A DNA stretch of 64,000 bases from Plasmodium malariae (Eukaryota; Apicomplexa; Aconoidasida; Haemosporida; Plasmodiidae), in contig NC_041786.1 of NCBI RefSeq assembly GCF_900090045.1, positions 1,234,001-1,298,000 of the forward strand. Reading direction: 5' to 3'. Positions 23,410 through 32,654 of this stretch are shown in pieces (position 1 is the first letter of the stretch; the number at the start of each line of letters is the position of its first letter). The notes beneath the pieces were generated by a model, which was given only the letters and a program-made list of their open reading frames with translations, was not told the DNA's origin and ran no database searches. Made by a program: the position numbers and the translations under genes.

Positions 23410-23694
23410 CTACAAAAGGATTATCAAAATGAACAGGAAAAAAATAAAAGGTAAGATTTTAATAAATAAATATGATAGATTCATTTTATCTATATAATAC
23501 GAAAATATGTGCTGTGGGTAGATCTCGTCCTGCTTGTATTGTTTAAGTGTATAAGAAAATTTTACTGTTTCGTCTTTTTCAAATAGTTCGACAGTCTGTT
23601 TATCTGCATATATATACAAAAATATATATATATGTACGTATGTACATACATACATATGTATGTATATACATGCATATTTTCTTTTTTGGTACAT
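23410..23694 (-). CDS. Candidate small tail-anchored protein, two exons (71 residues)
   Basis: Exon 23694-23670 (ATG, donor GTATAT) joins exon 23603-23410 (acceptor TATGCAG) in phase 1 across a 66-bp intron of CATACATATG-type repeats. The spliced protein has a hydrophilic middle (KQTVELFEKDETVKFSY) and ends in about 18 hydrophobic residues (ILPFIFFLFILIILL), as in tail-anchored membrane proteins. Unspliced, the same frame reads through the repeat and is unlikely. It lies about 150 bp downstream of the large Lys-rich gene on the same strand. It could instead be an alternative 3' exon of that gene. No family was recognised. Confidence 0.35.
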   Translation of the reverse strand: MYQKRKYACIYIHMYVCTYVHIYIFLYIYADKQTVELFEKDETVKFSYTLKQYKQDEIYPQHIFSYYIDKMNLSYLFIKILPFIFFLFILIILL

Positions 23695-23841
23695 TTTTTA
23701 GCCTTTAAGCACTTTTTACTGCTCAGCTTTTTTCCTGATTTGGGAATATTACAGGGTAAAATGCCCTTTTCTGTAAAGGATCATTATACATAGCACTTGC
23801 CTCATTTTTCCCAATTCATTCACGTTTCGTATTTTTTCGTC

Positions 23842-26800
23842 TTAAATGCAACTACAATAATTGGTGGTTGCAATGCAGGAGGGCCTCCTTTTTAGTTTCA
23901 AGGAGCCACTATTAAAAAATGCTTTGTTAGTGTATGTCTCTGAACTCATTTTGCTGTTTAAAGGCCTATTACTACTGTTACTTTTATTATTATTATGCCC
24001 CTTTACTTGCCTATTCATAACATGGTCATTAACTTGTGAGCTCCTACGCAGCGTTTTATTTGTAAACATAGTTGACTCATACATGTTGGAGAGCTTGACA
24101 GTATTACTAGAAAAATGTTGTAAGTAGGACTTAGGATTGTAAGATATATATTTATTATTTTCATTTACTAAAGAGCTAAAGTTTTGTACAACAGGTTCTT
24201 TTCTTTCATAGAAATTGCAGTCTTTATTGTTGGAACAGCATTTAACAAACATCCAATTGGATTGTTTTTCTATTTCACTTGGTCTTCTTCTTAATACATT
24301 TTTTGTATATAAATTATTTACATGCAAGCTTGGTTCATCTGTTGTTGTCATTGTTCTTGCAAAATCATTAGTGGGATCCCATTTTACTTGAAGAGATAAA
24401 TTTCTTAAAGCATTCGTTGATTTAATTCTATTAAACTTAAATGAAGATGATTCTCTTAAGTTCAAAAACCCAGTACTTCCTATACTTCTATTTCTTCTTT
24501 CTTCATCACCTGCATTTATAGGATCTCTATAATGCATAGGTGAAAACAATGGTATATCTGATCTGCCTATATTTTGAAACCCGCCTGATTTCACACATCC
24601 ATTCACCTTGTTACTATTTCTAATATTCATATTTATTGCCTTTTTTTTAAGACCACTGCTATTACTATTGCTATTGATGTTGCTGTTACTATTTCTGTTG
24701 CTATTAATGTTACTATCACTGCTACCATTACTGTTACTAATACTATTACTATTACTATTAATGTTTTTTACTTTCCCTCCTACATTTGTACCTTTATTGC
24801 TACCTGCCTTTATGTTATAATTTTCTCCTTCATCCATGTTCCTTTTAATTATGTTTTTCTTTTTTTTTAGTTTTTTGGAAGACACAGATAGTGCAACAGA
24901 ACGTAGGCTACTTCTATGAGAAGAATGCGAATTAAATGATTCCGAGCTTTCATCATCTACATTAATAAACTTATCTGTTCCCATTCTTGGTGTTACATAA
25001 TTATTATTCCATTTATCTTTTGAGTATTTTGAAGATTTACTTTTTCCCAACTCTATTTCTGATAAAGCACTTTCTCTTTTTACAACTACGTTATCATTAC
25101 CATTATTATCATTTGTTCCCTTAAGTTTTTTTGCATTTTTTTTCCCTTTCAATTTATTTGCATTACTGGTTTCTTTGTGTAGTATTCCGGACTTCAATTT
25201 TTTCATTTCTTTATCCATTTTCATTTGTGATGATATAGCAGCTTTTATTTTTTTTGAACTATTTAACTTTGCAATTTTCTTTATTAACTTGTCTTCTTCA
25301 TTTGATATATCGTCACTCCCCTTATTTATATTTTCCCCTGCTTTAGATTTTTGTTTTTTTAATGATTTAGATTTTTGTTTTTTTAATGATTTAGATTTTT
25401 TTAAAGAATTATTTGTCTTTTTATCCATTTCGAAAATTCCTTTAAAAAATGATATTTCATTTCCTTCTGAAGGTAACTTTTTATTTTCATCATCACTCTC
25501 ATCAGACGAACTGAATTTACCTGCATCAACGGTGTTACATTTCCTATTTAATTTGAGTTTTTTAAAATTTCGCGTTTTTTTGTTGTTCAAATCATTTCCC
25601 TTCTTTTCGTTTGTTCCGTTAGCAGCATTTGTTCCATTTGCTCCATCTACTTCCTTTGTTTCCATCTTTTTTTTTTTTATAATTTTATCCTGTTCTAACA
25701 ACATATTACGAATGTTGTCCGATTTTGAGGACACGATCATCTTGCTGTTATTTGTCAATTTTTCGTTAATGGTATTATCACTCTTAGATTTACTCAATGT
25801 TTTTTTTTTTTTTAAAATGGTCATTGTACTCTTAAAAGATGTAGAAGAAACCTTTTTGGATGGACTTCTACTATTCTGTAACTCATCGGGTAAGTTTTTT
25901 TTCATATTCACATTCATTTTCACATTCATTTTCATATTCATATTTACATTCACATTCTTATTATCATTGTTTGATCCATTTGTCTTTTTTTCACCTTTTT
26001 TTTTTTCTGCATCTATATCTTTTATTGAATTTTTACTGGAGGAAATCTTCTTTATCCCTATGCCCTTTTTCATGAATAATGTGCTCTTTCTTTGTAATGC
26101 ACTTTTGTTAATATTGCTACTTTTTTCTAAACCATTACTTTTTTCTTTTCCTATGTTCCTTTTTTCTTTTAAATTTCCAGTGCTATTGACATTTGCATTG
26201 ACATTAGCACTACCAATGACTTCACTTTTCAACTTTGGAAAAACTGCGTTACCCTTTATTGTTGCTTTATGCTTCAGAGTTAATTCAGGTTTTACTATTT
26301 GCTTTACGTTTAATACAGATTTTGTATTTTTTTTGGGGTTCAATGGCAATTTTACGTCCTGCTTTGAGTTTAGAATAGACTTTATAGGTTCGTGTTTTAA
26401 CAATACATTATCCCCTTTTTTTAGTATCTTTTTATTTAATTTCTGGTCTGCACTTTTCTTTATATCATTTTTTGTTTTTTTCATTTCTTTCAAAATTTCC
26501 GTTGACTCTTTTTTATTTTCAGGTCCATTTTGTTTATTGTCTTCACCTTTTTCTTGTTTTTCCTTCTCTCCCATCTTGTTTATCTCTTCTATCTCATCTT
26601 TCGCTTCCTTTTCCTCTTGCTTTTCTTTCTCTTTCTCTTCTTCCTCTACCCTTTCTGTCTGAGAGTCTTCCTTACGATGCAAAACGTTTTCCTCCTTCAC
26701 CATAACAACACTTTCTTTATCATTTAGATCCATTTTTTCTTCTTTTTTTTCATCTTCAGAAATCGTCTCATTATTCCACAATTTTTCTTCTCTTTCTGCT

Positions 26801-28860
26801 TCCAAATTTTGTTTATCATCTAATTTTTCTTCTTCCTTAGTATCCTTTTCTGGTTCCAAACTTTTTGCAGTATCTATCAGTTCTTCTCTTTTTTCTATAT
26901 CAAGGATTTCCTTATCACTAACTTTTTCTCCATCCTTTTGTCCTTTCATTTCTCCTTTCAATTCGACTTCTTTTATCTCTCCTATTTCGAAATCTTCATC
27001 ATCGTCCACTTTTTTTACAGTCTCTACTTCTGTTACCTTTGATTCATACAATTTTCGATCTTCCTTTTCAGTTTCATTTTCTGTCAAGTCATTTAGCCTT
27101 TGTTCATATTTATCATCTATTGATTTCTCTCTTTCTGTATCATATTCCATCATCATGTTATCTAAGGTGATTCCATCTTTATTATTTATTTGATATAATT
27201 CTTCCTTGTCATCTGTTGCTTTTATTTTATCCTTTTCTTTAGCAATTTCTATGTTTTCCTTTTCTACCTCTTCTTTGTCGTCTATTTCTCGCTTAGCAGT
27301 ATCTGTCGTATCATTTAATTTGGATATTTTATTTTCAATCGATGATTTAGGGAGTAACTGTTCTTTTTTAACTTTCGCATTCTTAAATAATATTATTTTT
27401 TTTTTTTTTTCTTTTTCCTTAGGTATTAAATTGTTTACTAACTTCGAAATGGGTTTTTTTTTGAAAAATTTTTTTATGTCTAAAATTGCTTTTTCCCTTT
27501 TAGTAGATACCATTTTTAAAGAGCTAATTTTTTGTGTATTTTTTGGTTTCTCTATAAATTTACGTGTTGTCAATAGTACACTTTTTTCTGCATCATTAAT
27601 ACCTTTTATACTGACATTTTTTGGCATGGATAATTCGTTTTCTTCTTTATTTTTTATTTCTGCAGCTTTTTTTAAATAGTGTAATGTATGTTTTATATTA
27701 CCTTTGGGAGGTGCTTTGTGCTTAATATTTTTCTCTTTAATTAAGAATGGAATTTTTTTAGGAATAAATTTGAAAGGTTCTTTTTCTGCTTTTATATTTA
27801 TCATTTTTGCTTTATGCTTCTCCCTCTCTTCTTCATTATTGTTATTATTATTGTTATTATCATTATTAGTCGTAGTAGTGGTGGTAGTACTCCCCTTTGA
27901 AGGTGCAAAATTTATTTTAATCAACGGTTTAGATTTTATTTTTAATTCTTCTTGTTCTAGAGTTTTTTTTAATAAATTTCTGAAAACGGCTTTTCCTTTA
28001 CTAATATCAACTGATTTTCTGATATTTTCATTTGTTTCAAGATTATTTTGGATCAAAGCTTTTGGTGGTGTTACGAGAGACTTCATTAATAAAGGAGGCT
28101 TTTTTTGTATATTTGTTGACTTAGATAATAATGCATTTTTTTGAAGATGAACCCCAGTTTTACTATTTTGTCTATTAATAGTATCTTTAGGTATATTTTT
28201 TGAAGCTACTTTACTTGGAACACTATACGAACGTTTGTTAATCAGTGCATTTCTATCTTTTGCTCTAAAATCTGAATTTTTCATATTCACATTTTTTGCA
28301 AAATCTTGAGCATTAAGAACTTCTAAAAGCCCTTTGACTTCAATATAAAAGGGCCCGTTATTAATAAATGAACTACTTTTTTTTTCAGACAGAGGAACTT
28401 TGGAGCTTATGTTTATAGAGACATTTTCAAAATTTCTGTTTTTATCATTTGGTAAATTCTCATTTTTTTTTTCTTCTTCCGTTTTCATTAACTTAGATTC
28501 ATTTTCTTTATCTAATTTATTCTCCTTTTCATGAATCTCCAAGTATTCTAATGATTTTTCGACAGAGTTTGACTTTGGAAAATTTGAGTTGTTTTTTAAC
28601 TCATTTGAATTAGCACCATTATTACTGCCATTTATCGTATTCGAAGAGTCTAAATCTGCTTGGATACTGGTGGTGTTGTTTGCAACATTGTTAACACCGT
28701 TTAAAGTATCTCTACTTATTTCTGCATTTACATTTTTATCTTTTTCATCTTCCTTTTTAGGGTTTCCATTAAGTGTTTCGTTTTCTCCTATTTCATTATT
28801 CTGTCTTTCATCTTTAGAATCATCTGGTAAGTCCGTGTATATGTTATCGTTTAAATCCAT
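23842..28860 (-). CDS. Large Lys-rich protein, possible subpellicular microtubule protein SPM3
   Basis: This single 5-kb exon encodes 1672 residues from the ATG at 28860. The first in-frame codon at 28863 is GTG and is not needed. The body is highly charged: basic segments near 280-500, a Glu/Lys-rich acidic block near 510-800, then very basic Lys/Ser/Asn sequence with short repeats (SLKKQKSK; MNVKMNVNM). The last 200 residues are more complex and look conserved, with three Arg-Arg-x-Ser sites (RRRPSE, RRSSQ, RRPSC). The protein ends in Cys-Ser-Cys-Ile. There is no signal peptide or membrane helix. From memory, PF3D7_1327300 (PfSPM3, proposed to tether subpellicular microtubules to the inner membrane complex) occupies this position in P. 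falciparum. The high basic charge and lipidation-like tail would suit that role. Sequence alone does not prove it. Confidence 0.8.
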   Translation of the reverse strand: MDLNDNIYTDLPDDSKDERQNNEIGENETLNGNPKKEDEKDKNVNAEISRDTLNGVNNVANNTTSIQADLDSSNTINGSNNGANSNELKNNSNFPKSNSVEKSLEYLEIHEKENKLDKENESKLMKTEEEKKNENLPNDKNRNFENVSINISSKVPLSEKKSSSFINNGPFYIEVKGLLEVLNAQDFAKNVNMKNSDFRAKDRNALINKRSYSVPSKVASKNIPKDTINRQNSKTGVHLQKNALLSKSTNIQKKPPLLMKSLVTPPKALIQNNLETNENIRKSVDISKGKAVFRNLLKKTLEQEELKIKSKPLIKINFAPSKGSTTTTTTTNNDNNNNNNNNEEEREKHKAKMINIKAEKEPFKFIPKKIPFLIKEKNIKHKAPPKGNIKHTLHYLKKAAEIKNKEENELSMPKNVSIKGINDAEKSVLLTTRKFIEKPKNTQKISSLKMVSTKREKAILDIKKFFKKKPISKLVNNLIPKEKEKKKKIILFKNAKVKKEQLLPKSSIENKISKLNDTTDTAKREIDDKEEVEKENIEIAKEKDKIKATDDKEELYQINNKDGITLDNMMMEYDTEREKSIDDKYEQRLNDLTENETEKEDRKLYESKVTEVETVKKVDDDEDFEIGEIKEVELKGEMKGQKDGEKVSDKEILDIEKREELIDTAKSLEPEKDTKEEEKLDDKQNLEAEREEKLWNNETISEDEKKEEKMDLNDKESVVMVKEENVLHRKEDSQTERVEEEEKEKEKQEEKEAKDEIEEINKMGEKEKQEKGEDNKQNGPENKKESTEILKEMKKTKNDIKKSADQKLNKKILKKGDNVLLKHEPIKSILNSKQDVKLPLNPKKNTKSVLNVKQIVKPELTLKHKATIKGNAVFPKLKSEVIGSANVNANVNSTGNLKEKRNIGKEKSNGLEKSSNINKSALQRKSTLFMKKGIGIKKISSSKNSIKDIDAEKKKGEKKTNGSNNDNKNVNVNMNMKMNVKMNVNMKKNLPDELQNSRSPSKKVSSTSFKSTMTILKKKKTLSKSKSDNTINEKLTNNSKMIVSSKSDNIRNMLLEQDKIIKKKKMETKEVDGANGTNAANGTNEKKGNDLNNKKTRNFKKLKLNRKCNTVDAGKFSSSDESDDENKKLPSEGNEISFFKGIFEMDKKTNNSLKKSKSLKKQKSKSLKKQKSKAGENINKGSDDISNEEDKLIKKIAKLNSSKKIKAAISSQMKMDKEMKKLKSGILHKETSNANKLKGKKNAKKLKGTNDNNGNDNVVVKRESALSEIELGKSKSSKYSKDKWNNNYVTPRMGTDKFINVDDESSESFNSHSSHRSSLRSVALSVSSKKLKKKKNIIKRNMDEGENYNIKAGSNKGTNVGGKVKNINSNSNSISNSNGSSDSNINSNRNSNSNINSNSNSSGLKKKAINMNIRNSNKVNGCVKSGGFQNIGRSDIPLFSPMHYRDPINAGDEERRNRSIGSTGFLNLRESSSFKFNRIKSTNALRNLSLQVKWDPTNDFARTMTTTDEPSLHVNNLYTKNVLRRRPSEIEKQSNWMFVKCCSNNKDCNFYERKEPVVQNFSSLVNENNKYISYNPKSYLQHFSSNTVKLSNMYESTMFTNKTLRRSSQVNDHVMNRQVKGHNNNKSNSSNRPLNSKMSSETYTNKAFFNSGSLKLKRRPSCIATTNYCSCI

Positions 28861-30509
28861 CACAAATATGTTTATTCATTACAACTAATGTATAAAGACC
28901 TCTTTTTTTTTTTTTTTTTTTTTTTATTTATTTTTCTTTTTTTCCTACTTTATATTACGAAAAATAAGTAATTAAAAGTTGTTACAAGAACAAACAAACG
29001 GACAAATGAATTTTATGAAAGTGTGCACAAAAAAAAAAACATCAAAATTTTATATACAAAAGAGTGCATAGAGCATAAAAAAAAAAAAATGAAAATTTAA
29101 AGCATGTTAATAGGACAATATTATATATAATAAACAAAAAAAACAAAAAAGGTTATTTTAAAATATATTAGTGTACATTTTTTCTTGTTAATTGTAGCTA
29201 TGAGATGAAATAAATATACAACAGATAAAATAGATATGAAAAAAAAAAAAAAGAAAAAAAAAAGCTATAATGTATACATAAAAAAAGTGCTGTAGATTAT
29301 GAACAGGCAAGAAAAAAAAAAAATATTAAAATGGGATGAAACGGAAGAAATGTATATGATTATAAATATCTTAAAAATTGAATATTTATATGTATATATA
29401 GATATATGTATATATAAATCTATATAAATATTTATAACTTGTTAATTAAAAACAGAAATAATATGTGAACTCACGAACAGGTACACCAGTAAGGGTTGTT
29501 GCATTGTTGTACTGAAAAAAAAAAAAAAAATGATAGCTAGCTTTATTTTTTGTAACTTAATTTTAACTATATAAATGTATGACATAGTCATAATTTTTTA
29601 AAGAAAATGTTATACAATTCATTATTATGTTCATAAAAAAAAATATAATTTTTTTTTTTTTTAATTTTACGAAGTTCACATTTTCTTGGCATATATTTTA
29701 TATGTTACATGAATTCTCTATTTCTTAACAAATGTGTATTAAAAGGATGAATAAAATTATGTATGAAAAGTAATATTATTTACAGAAAATTGGCGTAACC
29801 TTTTGACGTAAAAGAGTTTGTATAAATTTCTATCATAATAAAAGGTACCAGCTTCGTTATTGCATTTATATATATATATATATATATATACATACGTATG
29901 TGATATATTTACAACATGTGCGCTCAAAATATATATAAACTTCCAAGCGTACTAAGACAAAATGATAGCTTAATTTCGAAGTTCATTTATCTAATAAAAA
30001 TTATAAGAATTTTGCAATAAACAAAGTTGCCATGCTGTGTTTTTATCCATCTTCCAAAGAATAAATGAGAATGAAAAGAATTACAATTTGAATACGTAAA
30101 AAAATACCAGTGGCACAACATGTGCTTCATACAATAACTGGTGTCCTTAAATGTGTTTGTTTACTATAAATACTTTCAAAAAAAAAAAAAAAAAAAAATT
30201 GTTTTATATTTGTTTATTTATATAAGATTGATAAATATTCGTAATTTTACTTATTTTATTTGAATTTATTTTATTTTTTTTGTTTTTTTATTTTTCTATT
30301 TTTTTTTTTTTTTTACATTTCTGATATTGAAAGAGTAAAATTCAGAATTTCTACAAACGTGTGCACATGAAATAAAAAAAAAAAATTTTTTTTTTTTTAA
30401 ATATCTTACCTACTTATATATTACTTAGAATTTTCTATTAATTTCCTGTGGAAAAGTGTTTAAAATTTTACATAATATATATATATATATATATTCACAT
30501 GTGCCTTGT
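28861..30509. other. Intergenic region upstream of the Lys-rich protein
   Basis: It contains the promoter side of the 1672-residue gene and the 3' flank of the Rpp21-like gene. Poly-T at 28902-28925, repeated A-runs, a palindromic (TA)n cluster near 29395-29430 and a (TA)n run near 29867-29890 are present. A minus-strand exon pair near 29836-29475 is described as a finding. No RNA gene was recognised. Confidence 0.5.
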
Positions 30510-31298
30510 TTATCGAAGGACTTGGTTTTCTTTTTCATGAGGAACAGTTGAGTTATTTTCATAAACAAATTTTGTGTTATGCTGACAGTGGTTGCACTTG
30601 TAATAAACCAGATATTCATCTCTTGACTTAAAATTATTATTTGTGCTTGTAAAATCTTGCACATGTTCATTTTTTTTAGTTTTGTTTTTCGGTAAGTTCA
30701 GTGGGTTAACAGAAACTTTGCAAGTTACACTTGGGATTAGAACTGAATTGCACTTTTTGCAAAACAACTTTTTGAATTTTTTATCATATTTTATTAAAAA
30801 CTTGTTAGAAAGTCTTCTCATAGTTTTTATATATTCCCTAGATATATTGGGGCTAAAGTGATTCATTAAAAATGATGCTTGCAATAAATAATTTATTCTA
30901 ATCATTTGTTTCATTGGTTTTGCTGCTTCATCGTTATTATTACCTTTTTTTTTTCTTTTTTTTCTATTCCTTCGATTTGGTTCACTTACGCTTAATTCAT
31001 CATATATTTGTATTTTTTCATTTGTTTCCTTATTTTTCGATGAATTATTTTTTGCTTGAACATCACTATTTATATCTTCATTAAAGCATTCAGAATTGTT
31101 ATATTCCTCAACATGTTCATGCTTTTTTACTGTTCCAGTTTTTGTTTTTTCTGAATTGTCTTTAAATACATTATTTGGACAATTTTTAATAGAGCTTAAG
31201 TTATTTAACTTTCTTTTTAATACATCACAACGATCTTTATTTTTTAACAGATGGCTTTTAGTGATAGTAAACTCGTTTTCATTTTCTGAGTTCAACAT
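30510..31298 (-). CDS. RNase P/MRP subunit, Rpp21/Rpr2 family
   Basis: This single exon encodes 262 residues. Residues 1-130 are a charged extension ending in a basic patch (NRRNRKKRKKKG), a possible nuclear or nucleolar signal. The C-terminal half matches the Rpr2/Rpp21/Snm1 family: a helix-loop-helix RINYLLQASFLMNHF, then YIKTMRRLSNKFLIKYDKK. A zinc ribbon follows with Cys180, Cys183, Cys235 and Cys238 in two CxxC knuckles (FCKKCNSVLIP and YKCNHCQHN). In other eukaryotes Rpp21/Rpr2 binds the RNase P RNA specificity domain, and Snm1 is the RNase MRP version. The spacing between knuckles is longer than usual because of a Lys/Asn insert. The head-to-head neighbour begins only about 140 bp away, suggesting a shared promoter. 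RNase P versus MRP cannot be told apart here. Confidence 0.8.
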   Translation of the reverse strand: MLNSENENEFTITKSHLLKNKDRCDVLKRKLNNLSSIKNCPNNVFKDNSEKTKTGTVKKHEHVEEYNNSECFNEDINSDVQAKNNSSKNKETNEKIQIYDELSVSEPNRRNRKKRKKKGNNNDEAAKPMKQMIRINYLLQASFLMNHFSPNISREYIKTMRRLSNKFLIKYDKKFKKLFCKKCNSVLIPSVTCKVSVNPLNLPKNKTKKNEHVQDFTSTNNNFKSRDEYLVYYKCNHCQHNTKFVYENNSTVPHEKENQVLR

Positions 31299-31436
31299 AT
31301 TTTTAATAAAGTTTAATTATTTTTCATACTATACATATAAAACGTACGTAACACTTTAAATGCAATCACTTAACAATATTGTACTGATGGATTATATATT
31401 ATTTCTGATTATGTACCATTTCTGTTAATTTGCGCT

Positions 31437-32158
31437 ATGAATAATGAAAAAAGGAAGTTGTTTAAAAAAAAAATAAAATTTCTACATAGCTGCTATAAGT
31501 TTAAGCATGAACTTCAGCAAGTATGTAAATGTTCATATCATATATTCATATATGTATACATGAATGTTATTTTGAATGTATGAAACTACGAATAAGCATA
31601 CTCACATATTAGTGATTCATTCTCACGCGAATCAAAAATTCAATATTTTAAATATTTTTTTAAAAGAAGAAATTATGTTTTGTACTAAAATAAAAAATAA
31701 AAGTAAAATTATTTATTATTTCTTTTGTCATTGCGATTATTTTTTTACGCTTCAGCATGAACTTTATTTTGCTGTGAACGTCCAAAATGGGATTTTGATT
31801 AAATTCATTTTAAAAAGTCCAAAAAGGTAATTCGATTAAATTTATTTTAAAGTTTAACAAAATTTGAAATTATATACTAGAGTGCTATGTTTTATTAGTA
31901 TTATTTTGTACATATTTTCTTAGTGTACAACTGATGTTTGGGAATTTCTATAGTTATAACGGATTAAAATCTATTATTTTTTTAAATAAATAATAATGTT
32001 TTGATATTTTAAATAAAGAAGATGGTGGCAATTTTGTTAAAAGGAAAAATTGTCCGTACTGTATAGGTGTGTAATAGCTTAAGTATTTTTTTTTTTTTTT
32101 TTTTTGTTCAATAGTAACATTTTCGAAGAAGTTCGATATAAAAGAAAAAAAAGAATAA
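31437..32158 (+). CDS. Five-exon small protein, unknown function (91 residues)
   Basis: Exons 31437-31520, 31756-31826, 31924-31952, 32019-32066 and 32115-32158 join with consistent phases. Donors are GTATGT, GTAATT, GTTATA and GTGTGT; acceptors are CTTCAG, TTCTTAG, AATAAAG and TCAATAG. The peptide is basic. It starts MNNEKRKLFKKKIKFL, continues with a beta-like stretch (ELYFAVNVQNGILIKFIL), then FGNFY, a GGNFVKRKNCPYC segment with a CPYC pair, and a Lys-rich tail. No signal peptide or membrane helix is present. I do not recognise the family. A small RNA-binding or mitochondrial protein would fit the composition, but that is a guess. The 29-nt third exon and one weak acceptor leave the exact structure open. 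It is divergent from the Rpp21-like gene. Confidence 0.45.
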
Positions 32159-32654
32159 TTTAAAATTAAATTTTTTATTTATTTCTCACGTAGATTAAAA
32201 TTATAACCAAATATAAATGCAGAAATGGTAATGCACAAAGTGTATACAAAATAACGACATGAAGAAAGTTCAAACATCCATAAATACTATTTTAGTATTA
32301 TTGGATTAATGCGTATAATTAATAGAGAGGTCTATTAAAAAAAAAAAAAAAAAAAAAAACGATGAAAATTTGTAAATACTTATTAATCATAAAGATTTAT
32401 TTTTTATATAATTTATAATTATTTTTTTTTTTTAACAGGCATTTGTGTATCTACACATTACTTTAAAAATTGTGTTGTGTAACTCGTTCTAATTTCTGCT
32501 TTATTCTTTATATATGGATAATGTAACATTGAGATTTAAAAACAATTACAGAGTTGTTTAAATATTAGAAAAATACACAATTCCTTAATTGTATATGATA
32601 ATTCCATTGTTCCATTTGTATTATATTACTTTTTCTTTTTTTTTGTTTGCAAAA

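Noticed and set aside
25175..26662. 495-codon plus-strand ORF rich in Phe, Ser and Leu opposite the Lys-rich gene
   Set aside because: It is the exact reverse complement of Lys/Glu/Asn codons in the real gene. Such AAA/GAA-rich coding DNA leaves antisense TTT/TTC frames open.
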